Assembly (NCBI GenBank): GCA_031549345.1
Contig: JAVBPY010000007.1
Span: 1 to 64,000, forward strand
Source of the DNA: CASFRF01 sp031549345
GTDB taxonomy: Bacteria > Verrucomicrobiota > Lentisphaeria > Victivallales > Victivallaceae
Length of the DNA: 64,000 bases
Direction: 5' to 3'
In this document: positions 1 to 8,678 of the stretch, one piece after another
Layout: each line of letters starts with the position of its first letter
Position numbering within the stretch: the first letter of the stretch is position 1
Made by a program: the position numbers and the translations under genes
The notes under the pieces: generated by a model
Seen by the model: only the letters and a program-made list of their open reading frames with translations
What the model was told of the DNA's origin: nothing
The model's database searches: none

Positions 1-1
1 T

Positions 2-505
2 GACGGAGGAATCTCCATCGCCACATCCGGGAGCGTGAACTTCACCATCGACGGCGCCGCGTCGAAAAACGCCGCCGTTTCGTTGCGCACCGGGAACGGC
101 GTCTTCGGCGACGATTCCGCCTCGCTCTCCATTACCCTGAGCGCGGAAACGTCCGGCGGACGCTACGTTCTCTTGCGCGGAAGCGATGTTTCCACCATCG
201 ACACATCGAACTGGAATATCGTGGGCGACGGCGTCAACATCGCCGAGGGCGATCCGGAAACCGGTTTTTTCCCGATCCGTTACTACACAAAAAAAATGGA
301 ATTATGGATTCCGGTCCGGCCGTTTCCCTGGCCGCGTGAACGGGAATTGGTGTACAGCATCGATCGAAGCAACCCGAACGAGCTTGCGCTCGTCGTCGGC
401 ATCCGCTATTACTACGAGCGCCCGGATATCATTCTCTACGGCGCGGAAACGGGGCTTGCCGGAGAAAGCAATCTCGACACGCTCAACCGTTCGCTCCTCG
501 CCTGA
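2..505 (+). CDS. C-terminal part of an AIDA-like repeat surface protein (5' end outside window)
   Basis: The reading frame is open from base 2, so this is the last ~167 codons of a gene that starts before the window; the GTG at 35 is only an internal codon. The residues are low in cysteine and rich in Ser, Thr, Gly and Asn (for example NFTIDGAASKN and DDSASLSITL), typical of the beta-rich stalk of secreted repeat proteins. The protein ends in LNRSLLA, with no recognisable autotransporter beta-barrel, LPXTG or PEP-CTERM signal. The next gene ends similarly in LGGLLA, so the two may be tandem members of one exported family. The precise function is not recognisable from this fragment. Confidence 0.6.
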   Translation, partial: DGGISIATSGSVNFTIDGAASKNAAVSLRTGNGVFGDDSASLSITLSAETSGGRYVLLRGSDVSTIDTSNWNIVGDGVNIAEGDPETGFFPIRYYTKKMELWIPVRPFPWPRERELVYSIDRSNPNELALVVGIRYYYERPDIILYGAETGLAGESNLDTLNRSLLA

Positions 506-536
506 CCCGCGTATTGAATAAAACCGCTCTAACGCG

Positions 537-565
537 TTGCTTTTTCACATTGCATGCGCTATAAT
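537..565 (+). promoter_or_regulatory. sigma-70-type promoter for the AIDA/FnIII giant gene
   Basis: TTGCTT (537-542), a 17-base spacer and a perfect TATAAT (560-565) lie about 90 bases before the ATG at 654. This leaves a leader of roughly 80 bases that ends in a strong AGGAGG at 638-643. Confidence 0.7.
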
Positions 566-653
566 AGAGAAGCATTTTAAACGCCCTATATTTCGGTGTT
601 AAAAAAATACGCCGAAACGATGAATACGGAGTCAACCAGGAGGACGAAAAAAT

Positions 654-3600
654 ATGAATACGGAACTGATTCACTCGGGGGGGATTCAGAAACTCTCGAG
701 CATCCAATATGTCTATTTGGACTTCGACGGGGAAAGTACCCGCTACAATGGCGAGCTCCTGGCCATCGACAAGGTGGAGTTGACCGATTCGCTGTTAACG
801 CGAGAGGAAATCTGCGCCCTCACCGCCGACCTCAATGCCCGTTATGCCCATTCCGGCGTGGTGTTTGTTACCGATCGCCCGGTCGGCATTGAATTCTCCA
901 CAATCTACATCGGCTATACCGACGATTTGGGCGGCTACCGCGGCCTCGCCGAAACCATCGATCATGGCAACCGGAACGCCTCCGACAACGCCTTCGTCCT
1001 CCTGAACGGCTCTGAATCCGTCGAACAGATCGCCGACACCATCGCCCACGAAACCGACCATATCGTCTTCGGGCTTGACCACGGCGGAGAAGGCATGGAG
1101 CGGTATGCTTATACTGTTGTCTATTCCTATCAGACCTACACCGGTGCTTTATCCAGCGCTCTTCATCTTCAGTATCATGGCGCATCAAGCCAATACGGCA
1201 GCGCGGAACCAATTTTTACCAGCACGTACTATGATAAAGCGGAAAACACCGCCGTGAACTACGGGGGCCGCTTGTATGTCTCCCGCGGCGGCGTGGCGAA
1301 CAACACGACCGTGAACTCCGCCGGCGGCCTGAATGTCCTCTCCGGCGGCGTGGCGAGCAATACGACCGTGAACTCGAGTGGGACTTTATTTGTCGATATC
1401 GGCGGCGTGGCGAGCAATACGACCGTGAAGCCGGGCGGAACGGCGGGGGCCGGCTCCGCGGGGTATTCCGGTTTTACAAATGCCGGAACAAACACCGTAA
1501 GCGTTGGGAAAATCGCGGATGGAAACGTGGTCTCCTGTACGGTCAACAACCTCTCCTTCACGGGCCGTTTGTTCCTGGCAAACGGCGCGGTGGCGAACAA
1601 CACCATCGTGAATCTTTTTGGCCATCTTCATGTCCTCAGCGGCGGCGCGGCGTACAACACAACGGTGTATTACGACATGACGCTGTACAACGGCGGCGCG
1701 GCGTACGGAACAATCGTGAGTTCCGGCTACAGAATGGCCGTTTCCAGCGGCGGCACAGCGAACAACACCACGGTGCAGAATGGCTCTCTGACCATCCACT
1801 CCGGCGGCATAACGAACAACACGATCCTGAATGGCGGCACGTACCCCAACGGCAATTTGTACATTGCAAGCAGCGGCACGGCAAACAGCGTAACGGTGAA
1901 TTTTGGCGGGGGGCTGTATATTTCCGGCGGCGGAGTGGCGAACAACATTACTCTGCACTCCGGCGGAAGAGCGGGGGGCGCGGGGGTCTACGGTTTTACG
2001 AATGTAGGCTCGAATGCCGTGTTCATCAGCAAGATCGCCGACGGCAATGTGGTTTGTACGATCAGCGATCTTTCTTTTACGGGGTACTTATACCTGGGCA
2101 GCGGCGGAGTGGCGAACAGAACCACAGTGAATTCTGTCGGCCTCATGTATATTTCCAGCGGTGGCACAGCGAACAGCACCACACTGAACGAGGCCAGTCT
2201 TCACATCTCCAATGGCGGCGTGGCGAGTGGAACCGTCATAAACTCGGGAGGAAAACTCTACGTTTCCAACGGCGGCGCCGCGAATGCCACCATCGTGAAA
2301 AATGGCTATCTTACCGTCTACAGCGGCGGCACAGCAAGCGGAACCATTCTGAATGGAGGCGTTTCTCCCGATGGAAATCTGTACGTTGCCAATGGCGGAG
2401 TGGCGAACAATACCACGGTGAATTCCGGTGGAATACTGAATGTTTCCAGCGGCGGAGTGGCGAATAACACGATCTTAAGTTCCGGCGGGAGAGCCGGCGG
2501 GGCCAATGCGTTCAGGAATACAGGTGAAAATGTTGTGTCCATCGGCAAGATCGCCGATGGGAAAGTGGTTTGCGCGATTGACGCTCTCTCTTTCTCTGGG
2601 TTCTTGATTCTGGGAAGCGGGGGCATCGCAAACCGTACCATCGTGAATTCTTATTCTTATATGAACATCTCCAACGGCGGCATGGCGAACGACACCACGT
2701 TGAACGGCTATCTCTATGCCTCCAACGGCGGTGCGGCGAACAACACCACGGTGAATGCGGGAGGATATCTGAGAATTGAAGGCGGCGGAGTGGCAAACGA
2801 CACCATCGTAAATTTCAATGGCGGACTGTTTGTTTCCAGCGGTGGCACGGTAAACCGCGCCACAGTGAATTCCGCCGGCTGGCTTGAGGTCTATAATGGC
2901 GGTCAGGTAAACAATCTTATGGTTGGTTCGGGCGGAACTCTTTGCGTGTACAGCAACGGCAAATTGGGCGGAACCGTTTCCCTGGCCGGCGATCTCATTG
3001 CCCACGAATCAATCGACGCCCGGCAGACGGACATTGTGTTTGTTGTGGATCAACGAAAAACATCCGATTCCTCCATCATCGACAACATCTCGAATCTGCG
3101 GAACGTCGGGACGTACTCAATTACTGTGAAAGCCAGCCAGGAGATGGGAGAATACAAACTTGCCTCCGGCGCGGCGGGATTCAACCAAAGCATCACCATC
3201 GGGAATGGGACGATCGATTACGGTACGCTTACCGTCAACGGAGCGGTGGTAAACGGCAACGACGGGAAGGCTTATTCCCTGACTGTCCGCGACGGAACTT
3301 TGCTGCTCACTGTCGCGCGCGGCGTAATAACGCACCAAACCCCGGTCGTTACCCTTGGGGCGACCGGATGGACAAACCAGGATCTGTCGGTTTCCGCTTC
3401 GTTCAATGCGTTGGCCGCAAAAATCGAATATTCCATTAACGCCGGGAGATCGTGGAGCATTTACACCGGCACGTTTACGGTTGCGTCCAACAGCGAATTG
3501 CGTTTCCGCACCACGTACGCGACCGGCGAAATTTACATTGACCAGTATATGGTTACCAACATCGATAAGGTCGCCCCGACGATCAGCGGCATTTCCCCGA

Positions 3601-5501
3601 ACATCACCGTTGCAACCAACAAAGAAGTCACGGTTACGGCCAACTTTGCCGATGATGTCGGCGTGGCGACCCGGCAGTATAAAATAGACGACGGCGCCTG
3701 GAACGATTATGGCGCGGGGGTGACGATGACGGAAAACGGCATCGTCTATTTCCGGGCCGTCGACCTTGCGGGGAATGAGGCCTTCGCACAATACACGGTT
3801 TACAACATCGACAGGATCGCGCCGGTGCTGAAGGGGACGATCACCACCCGGCAGAACAACAACAGCGTAACTCTTTCGTGGAGTCCGGCCACGGACAACA
3901 CCGGTGTGGCCGGATATTTCCTCCAAATAGGGAACAAAACGTACGACGTCAAGGGGACGACGTATATTGTCGGCAATATGGCGATCGGGGATTACACCTG
4001 CCGCCTCCAGGCCTACGACGCGGTCGGGAACAAGAGTGAATGGAGTGAAGAAGTATCGTTCCGCATTCAGGACTTCACCGCGCCTGTCCTGGCCGGAGCT
4101 CCTGTGGTGTCCGTCAAGGGTTTCTCCGCGAAGATTTCCTGGATGGCGGCGAGCGACAACATCGGCGTGGCCGGATACAATGTCTGGCTGAACGGAGAAA
4201 AATTTGAGACGCAGGACACATGGATTTCTTTCGACGCGCTCGCCCCCCGTTCCTATTCCTTTCAGCTGGAGGCCTACGATGCCGCCGGAAACAGCACATG
4301 GAGCACCGAGAAGAAATTCCGTATCATGCCGGACGGTTCGGACGAAGGCGGGCCGGGGGCGGTTTCCCCGGTTGCCAAAGTGGCGAAATACAATGCCACG
4401 CTGAAGTGGACGAAGGCAGCCACGTTCGAAAAAAAGGTAAAAATCGCCGGGTACGAAGTCCGCCTGAACGGGGAAATCCTGAACGCCAAGAGCGCGTCGT
4501 TGTCCCTGAAAAACCTCGCCTTAGGCTCATACACCTACTCCGTCCGCGCGTTGGACAGCCAGGGGCTTTATGGCGCCTGGAGCGAAGAGAAAACGTTCCT
4601 GATCCTGGACGTTACGGCCCCTGTCGTGAAAAATGTGCAAACTACTTTTGCCGGATACGCCCTGACGGTGAGTTGGATCGGCGAGGACAAGGTGGGTGAA
4701 ATCGTCTCCTACACGGTCAAGTTCGACGGAGTCGTCCGCGAAACGCTCTCGGGGAACGTCAATTCCGTCCTCTTGCAGCTCTCGGCGACCGATGTGGGCA
4801 AGCACAACGTCGAAATCGTCGCCTTCGACGGTTTCAACTACAGCAAAGTGAGTAAGAAGTCCGTTACCGTTACCGATATCACCAATCCCGATCAAGTTAC
4901 AGGGCTGAGCCACACAGACGTCCGCGACACGAAGTACACGACAACGCTCACCTGGAATGTTGCGACCGACAACTCGGGGCAGATATCCGGCTACTTAATC
5001 GAGATCGATGGCAAAACCTGCAAATCCACCAAGAACACACTCAAGGTGAGTAAACTGAGCGTCGGCGAACACTCTTACCGCGTGATGGCGATCGACAAGG
5101 CTAAGAACGAAAGCATGTGGAGCGAAGCGGTTTCGTTCACGGTGTACGATGTTACCGCTCCCAATAAGGTCTCCGCCAAGGGAAAAGTTGTCGACAACAG
5201 CCTCGCCGTTTCCTGGCAGGCGGTTAAGGACAACGTCGGTGTGGCCTTCTACGAAGTCTGGGGCGGCGAGTCCGCCAATGGCATGAGTCTTCTGGCGCAA
5301 TTGAACGCCGACCAGTTCAACTTCCAGTTTGAAGACCTTCAAAAGGGGACTTACTTTTACGGCGTCCGCGCGGTCGACGCCGCCGGAAACGCAAGCGTGC
5401 TCAAAGCTGCCAAAGCCTTAATCAAAACCGATCTCGTCGCCGTCGAAGTTCCGCTCCTTGGCGATGAAAAGAATTCCCCCCTTGGGGGATTGCTCGCATA
5501 A
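654..5501 (+). CDS. Giant AIDA-repeat / fibronectin-III surface protein with N-terminal HExxH metalloprotease-like domain
   Basis: This is a 1615-residue protein. The ATG at 654 is fixed by AGGAGG ten bases upstream. No signal peptide is visible. Residues ~1-170 form a domain with HETDHIVFGLDH at 132-143, an HExxH zinc-site pattern with a further Gly and His, like a metzincin but one residue longer. Residues ~190-760 are AIDA-type repeats (GGVANNTTVNSGG and variants), which in AIDA-I/TibA adhesins form a beta-helix stalk and are the target of O-heptosylation. Residues ~895-1055 hold two OmpL47-like units (Y-S-I-N ... RAVDLAGNE). Residues ~1055-1600 hold six FnIII-like repeats with the DNxGVAGY pattern. 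The tail ends LGGLLA, and no beta-barrel is present. It is inferred to be an exported adhesin or protease-adhesin; the export route is unknown. The AIDA, FnIII and HExxH parts are clear, while proteolytic activity is unproven. Confidence 0.85.
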   Translation: MNTELIHSGGIQKLSSIQYVYLDFDGESTRYNGELLAIDKVELTDSLLTREEICALTADLNARYAHSGVVFVTDRPVGIEFSTIYIGYTDDLGGYRGLAETIDHGNRNASDNAFVLLNGSESVEQIADTIAHETDHIVFGLDHGGEGMERYAYTVVYSYQTYTGALSSALHLQYHGASSQYGSAEPIFTSTYYDKAENTAVNYGGRLYVSRGGVANNTTVNSAGGLNVLSGGVASNTTVNSSGTLFVDIGGVASNTTVKPGGTAGAGSAGYSGFTNAGTNTVSVGKIADGNVVSCTVNNLSFTGRLFLANGAVANNTIVNLFGHLHVLSGGAAYNTTVYYDMTLYNGGAAYGTIVSSGYRMAVSSGGTANNTTVQNGSLTIHSGGITNNTILNGGTYPNGNLYIASSGTANSVTVNFGGGLYISGGGVANNITLHSGGRAGGAGVYGFTNVGSNAVFISKIADGNVVCTISDLSFTGYLYLGSGGVANRTTVNSVGLMYISSGGTANSTTLNEASLHISNGGVASGTVINSGGKLYVSNGGAANATIVKNGYLTVYSGGTASGTILNGGVSPDGNLYVANGGVANNTTVNSGGILNVSSGGVANNTILSSGGRAGGANAFRNTGENVVSIGKIADGKVVCAIDALSFSGFLILGSGGIANRTIVNSYSYMNISNGGMANDTTLNGYLYASNGGAANNTTVNAGGYLRIEGGGVANDTIVNFNGGLFVSSGGTVNRATVNSAGWLEVYNGGQVNNLMVGSGGTLCVYSNGKLGGTVSLAGDLIAHESIDARQTDIVFVVDQRKTSDSSIIDNISNLRNVGTYSITVKASQEMGEYKLASGAAGFNQSITIGNGTIDYGTLTVNGAVVNGNDGKAYSLTVRDGTLLLTVARGVITHQTPVVTLGATGWTNQDLSVSASFNALAAKIEYSINAGRSWSIYTGTFTVASNSELRFRTTYATGEIYIDQYMVTNIDKVAPTISGISPNITVATNKEVTVTANFADDVGVATRQYKIDDGAWNDYGAGVTMTENGIVYFRAVDLAGNEAFAQYTVYNIDRIAPVLKGTITTRQNNNSVTLSWSPATDNTGVAGYFLQIGNKTYDVKGTTYIVGNMAIGDYTCRLQAYDAVGNKSEWSEEVSFRIQDFTAPVLAGAPVVSVKGFSAKISWMAASDNIGVAGYNVWLNGEKFETQDTWISFDALAPRSYSFQLEAYDAAGNSTWSTEKKFRIMPDGSDEGGPGAVSPVAKVAKYNATLKWTKAATFEKKVKIAGYEVRLNGEILNAKSASLSLKNLALGSYTYSVRALDSQGLYGAWSEEKTFLILDVTAPVVKNVQTTFAGYALTVSWIGEDKVGEIVSYTVKFDGVVRETLSGNVNSVLLQLSATDVGKHNVEIVAFDGFNYSKVSKKSVTVTDITNPDQVTGLSHTDVRDTKYTTTLTWNVATDNSGQISGYLIEIDGKTCKSTKNTLKVSKLSVGEHSYRVMAIDKAKNESMWSEAVSFTVYDVTAPNKVSAKGKVVDNSLAVSWQAVKDNVGVAFYEVWGGESANGMSLLAQLNADQFNFQFEDLQKGTYFYGVRAVDAAGNASVLKAAKALIKTDLVAVEVPLLGDEKNSPLGGLLA
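1233..2960 (+). repeat. AIDA-type repeat array with a three-copy higher-order repeat
   Basis: In-frame degenerate repeats of about 19-20 codons (core GGxANxTTVNxGGxLxVxS) run through this stretch. Superimposed on them is a longer unit that recurs near 1476, 1992 and 2510, each time containing a sequence like S-K-I-A-D-G-N-V-V followed by LSFTG. The spacing of roughly 517 bases (about 172 codons) points to duplication of whole blocks. This is protein-coding repetition, not a CRISPR. Confidence 0.85.
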
Positions 5502-5569
5502 AACGATATTTCCGGAAGGCATGGGGGAGTCCAGCACTCTCCCAACCCGATGTTTGCACCTGCTTGGGG

Positions 5570-6403
5570 TTAGAGTGTCCAGGCGCGGAGCTGGCGGATT
5601 TCGGCGGGCCAGCGGGATTCGTCGATGGTTTCGAGGGTGAGCGGAATTCCGTCCAGCCGGGAATCGCGCATCAATTGCTCGAAAAGGCCCCAGCCGAGAT
5701 TGCCTTCCCCAAGGCACTCGTGCCGGTCGAGATGGCTGCCGAGGACGCCCTTGGCATCGTTGAGGTGCATCCCCTTCAGGAAAGAAAACCCGATCAAACG
5801 ATCGAAATCCTCCCAGATGCGGGCGTAATCGTTCACCCAATCGTACCCGGCGACGTATGCGTGGCAAGTATCGATGCAAACGCCCAATCCGGGGCGACCA
5901 ACTTGTTCCAGCAGATAGGCCAGCTCCTCGAAGGTGCGACCGATGCTCCCCCCCTGCCCCGCGGTATTTTCCAGAACAGGCATCACGCCGGGGACGGCGT
6001 CCATGGCGGCGCGGACGGATTCAGCGATCAATTTCATCCCTTCTTCGGGCGAAAGCTCGCCCAACGTGCTGCCGGGATGGAAGTTGAGGCGGTCGATGCC
6101 GAGCGCGGCGCAACGTTCCATTTCGTCGATAAACGCAGCAAGCGAGCGGGCGCGCTTTTCCGGATCGGGCTGGGCAAGATTGATCAAGTAGCCGCTGTGA
6201 GGAAGGATCTGGCCTGTCCCGAAATGCCCCTCGGCGCAATTCTTACGAAACGCAACAATCGCCTCCTCTTTAAGAGGAGCGGCGTTCCACTGTTTCTGGT
6301 TTTTAGTGAAGAGGGCAAAGGCGTTCGCGCCAAGCTCCGCGGCGCGGAGGGGCGCGTTTTCAATGCCGCCTGCGATGCTGACGTGGGCCCCGATGAATTT
6401 CAT
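5570..6403 (-). CDS. nfo: Endonuclease IV (AP endonuclease)
   Basis: The protein has 277 residues, normal for Nfo, which cleaves the backbone 5' of abasic sites in base excision repair using three zinc ions. The start MKFIGAHVSIAGG is the family N-terminus. The metal-binding motifs NFHPGS, VLENTAGQG, GVCIDTCHAY and HLND(A)K...GSHLDRHECLGEG are all present. Its ATG overlaps the stop of ksgA by four bases (ATGA), so the two are translated from one message. Convergent with the AIDA giant gene, 68 bases apart. The identification is firm. Confidence 0.97.
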   Translation of the reverse strand: MKFIGAHVSIAGGIENAPLRAAELGANAFALFTKNQKQWNAAPLKEEAIVAFRKNCAEGHFGTGQILPHSGYLINLAQPDPEKRARSLAAFIDEMERCAALGIDRLNFHPGSTLGELSPEEGMKLIAESVRAAMDAVPGVMPVLENTAGQGGSIGRTFEELAYLLEQVGRPGLGVCIDTCHAYVAGYDWVNDYARIWEDFDRLIGFSFLKGMHLNDAKGVLGSHLDRHECLGEGNLGWGLFEQLMRDSRLDGIPLTLETIDESRWPAEIRQLRAWTL

Positions 6404-7221
6404 GATAAGAACAACTCACGCGTAAGTAAAACAAACTGTTCGACGCTCAGGCGTTCGGGGCGCGTTTCCGGTGAGATTCCAAGCGCGGCAAGGGCCGCGA
6501 GCGCACGCTCCTTCCCGTAATTCGCACCGAGAACTTTCCCGAGCTGTTTCCGTCTTTGCGCAAAAACATGCTTGACCACACCGGGCAGGTACCGGGCAAC
6601 CTCCGGCGCGGGAAGAGTTTTCTTGCGGGCGAATCCCACAAGGGCGGAATCCACCTCCGGCGCGGGGTAAAACACCTCCGGCGGAATAATGCGGAGGATG
6701 TTCACATCGTAATGCAATTGCGTCCGCACAGAAAGCGCACCGTAATCGCCGCATCCCGGCACGGCGGCAAGGCGCTGGCCCATCTCTTTCTGAAGCAGAA
6801 AAACCATGCTCTCCGGCGGATTTTCCTTTTCCAGCAACCGCGCGATAAACACGCTGCTGATCGAATAAGGAAGATTCGCCACGGCCCGGAAAGGCCCCTG
6901 CGGCAGGAATGCGTCCAGGTCCGCGCGACAGGCATCGGCCTCCAAAAGATGAAAGCAAGGATTGTCGATGGAGCGCCGGAGGTATTCGGCAAGGCGATGG
7001 TCGAATTCGATGGCGTACACGTTCGCCCCCGCATCGAGGAGGAGGCGCGTAAGCGCGCCGAATCCGGGCCCGACTTCCAGGATTGTTTCCCCGGCGGCGG
7101 GCGCGGCGGCACGGGCGATAGCGCCGAGAAGGTTCGGGTCCAGAAGAAAATTCTGGCCGAGTCCGCGCCCGGGGCGCATGCCGAGCTTTTCCAGCTCGTC
7201 CAATAAATCTTGTTTGTTCAT
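6400..7221 (-). CDS. rsmA: 16S rRNA (adenine(1518)-N6/adenine(1519)-N6)-dimethyltransferase
   Basis: KsgA/RsmA dimethylates two adenines in helix 45 of 16S rRNA. Visible are the N-terminal GLGQNFLLD box, the SAM-binding EVGPGFGALT, the acidic EFD at the end of beta-2, and the NLPYSIS catalytic motif. At 273 residues it matches the family length. The start at 7221 (MNKQDLLDELEKLG) is chosen because nothing upstream resembles the family; a longer version starting at 7248 is possible. Neither start has a good ribosome binding site. It is the first gene of the rsmA-nfo pair, divergent from the Nudix gene across about 70 bases. Confidence 0.96.
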   Translation of the reverse strand: MNKQDLLDELEKLGMRPGRGLGQNFLLDPNLLGAIARAAAPAAGETILEVGPGFGALTRLLLDAGANVYAIEFDHRLAEYLRRSIDNPCFHLLEADACRADLDAFLPQGPFRAVANLPYSISSVFIARLLEKENPPESMVFLLQKEMGQRLAAVPGCGDYGALSVRTQLHYDVNILRIIPPEVFYPAPEVDSALVGFARKKTLPAPEVARYLPGVVKHVFAQRRKQLGKVLGANYGKERALAALAALGISPETRPERLSVEQFVLLTRELFLS

Positions 7222-7288
7222 TTGAGATAATCGCTTTTGGATGTACATTAACGTGTCATAGCTAAAAATTCAAGCGGAAAACCGAAAA

Positions 7289-7678
7289 ATGAAGCACTTG
7301 CAGGTTGTCGCGGCGATCATTCGGCGCAACGGACGCGTCTTAATAACAAGCCGCCGCCCCGGTGACGCGGAACAAGGTTGGGAGTTCCCCGGCGGAAAGC
7401 TCGAAGCGGGCGAAAAGCCCGCGGAGGGGTTGCGCCGCGAATTGCGCGAGGAACTGGATGTCGATCCTTACGTATTCGACATGGTGTACCGCGTGCGCGT
7501 CGAACGGCCGGGGCGGATTCTGGAGCTTTTGTTCCTCCGCTGCACCCTTGCACCGCAAACGGAGATACGCCCGCGCGAAGGACAATCGTTCCGCTGGCTC
7601 GCGCCGGAAGCACTCCTCGAGGTGGATTTGCTCGCGCCGGATCTTCCTGTCGCAAATTTTTTAATCGCCGGACAATAA
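7289..7678 (+). CDS. Nudix hydrolase, MutT-like (8-oxo-dGTP diphosphatase type)
   Basis: The 129-residue single-domain Nudix protein has the complete box: GWEFPGGKLEAGEKP followed by RRELREELDV, giving the G-x5-E-x7-REUxEExxU pattern that binds the metal. Length and layout fit MutT-type house-cleaning enzymes that hydrolyse oxidised dGTP. The divergent position beside the repair gene nfo and rsmA agrees with this role, but substrate specificity among Nudix enzymes cannot be read from the sequence. The sigma factor gene starts 21 bases downstream. Confidence 0.88.
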   Translation: MKHLQVVAAIIRRNGRVLITSRRPGDAEQGWEFPGGKLEAGEKPAEGLRRELREELDVDPYVFDMVYRVRVERPGRILELLFLRCTLAPQTEIRPREGQSFRWLAPEALLEVDLLAPDLPVANFLIAGQ

Positions 7679-7699
7679 AAGCACAGCAACGGACGTTGT

Positions 7700-8302
7700 A
7701 TGAGTGAAAAGAAAAAAATGGAACCCGATCGGATCCCGGAAGACTTTGTTCTGATTGCCGCGTACCTGGGCGGGGACAACGATGCGTTCGCCGTGTTGTA
7801 CGAGCGGTACAAGCGGCAGGTGTACAGATATCTGAACGATCTCCTGCCGGGGCGCCAAAGCGATGCGGACGATGTGTTCCAGAGGACGTGGCTGAAGGCG
7901 ATCGATTCGCTGGCGCGCTACCGGGACGAGGGGTATTTCCTGGCCTGGCTGCTGCGGATCGCCCGGAACGAGTTTCTGGATCGGATGCGGTCGGAGCGGC
8001 GGCGCGGCGCGATGGAACTTCGCCCGGAGGAGGATGCGCCCGAAGAAGCGGGGCCGCCCGGCGGAGAGCCGTGGAGGGAATTGGATGCGTCCGAGCTCGG
8101 CATTGTATTGAATTCGGCCCTGGCGGAACTTCCGCCGGAGCAACGGGAAGTGTTTGTATTGCGGCAGGAGGAACTGTCGTTCAAGGAGATAGCGGAAATG
8201 CAGAAGTGTTCGATCAATACCGCGCTGGGAAGGATGCAGTATGCACTGCGAAATTTGCGGCGCATTTTGGAACGAATCGACGCGGGAGGGCTCTTACCAT
8301 GA
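7700..8302 (+). CDS. ECF-type RNA polymerase sigma factor
   Basis: This 200-residue sigma-70 family protein has region 2 (DAFAVLYERYKRQVYRYL ... DADDVFQRTWLKAI) and region 4 (LAELPPEQREVFVLRQ ... SFKEIAEMQKCSINTALGRM) joined by an acidic, glycine-rich linker, the ECF two-domain layout. It should direct polymerase to a small regulon in response to an envelope or external signal. Its stop overlaps the ATG of the next gene (ATGA), and that gene looks like its membrane anti-sigma factor. The Shine-Dalgarno site is weak. The regulon is unknown. Confidence 0.92.
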   Translation: MSEKKKMEPDRIPEDFVLIAAYLGGDNDAFAVLYERYKRQVYRYLNDLLPGRQSDADDVFQRTWLKAIDSLARYRDEGYFLAWLLRIARNEFLDRMRSERRRGAMELRPEEDAPEEAGPPGGEPWRELDASELGIVLNSALAELPPEQREVFVLRQEELSFKEIAEMQKCSINTALGRMQYALRNLRRILERIDAGGLLP

Positions 8303-8661
8303 AAAAAACAATGCTCAATGAAGAGATCGTTGTTGCAGCGACCGATGCCGCGTTGGAAAACGCGCGCCGTCCGTTGCCGGATGTTCCCGCCGCGCTGGAC
8401 GCCCGGATTCTTCTGGCGGCGGCGGGCCGGGCGCGGCGCCGCCGCGTACATTGGCTGCGCGCAACCGGCTTGGCGGCCGCGGCGGCCGTGTTGTTGGCGT
8501 TCGGCGGGGTCTGGATGCTCAATGCGCCCGAAAAGCTCCCGGCGGCCGATCCCGCGGCGCTGGCCCTTTGGGATTGGACGGGCGTGGAGCAAAACGGCTA
8601 TCAGATGAGTCTTGAGCTGTACAACGGACAGGCGGAGCTCGCCACACTGGCGATGCGTTAA
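8299..8661 (+). CDS. Probable membrane anti-sigma factor (single-pass)
   Basis: A 120-residue protein starts at the ATG that overlaps the sigma factor stop. The N-terminal ~50 residues are cytoplasmic-like and end in a basic run (RARRRRVHWLR). They are followed by one membrane segment (TGLAAAAAVLLAFGGVWML) and a ~45-residue outside tail. No ZAS zinc motif (HxxxCxxC) is present, so assignment as the anti-sigma partner rests on topology and tight coupling to the sigma gene. It is also read in a longer overlapping frame upstream, which is not used. Confidence 0.6.
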   Translation: MKKTMLNEEIVVAATDAALENARRPLPDVPAALDARILLAAAGRARRRRVHWLRATGLAAAAAVLLAFGGVWMLNAPEKLPAADPAALALWDWTGVEQNGYQMSLELYNGQAELATLAMR

Positions 8662-8678
8662 CGGCGGAGGAAGATGCG

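Noticed and set aside
1233..2960. Regular short repeats that might suggest a CRISPR or other DNA repeat array
   Set aside because: The repeats are in frame, degenerate at the DNA level and encode AIDA units; there are no unique spacers of constant length.
5523..5543. GGGGGAGT/ACTCTCCC hairpin between the AIDA giant and nfo
   Set aside because: One mismatch and no T run on either strand, so not called a terminator.
7888..8298. Upstream extension of the anti-sigma frame inside the sigma factor gene
   Set aside because: It lies within the sigma factor in another frame; the ATGA overlap marks the real start.
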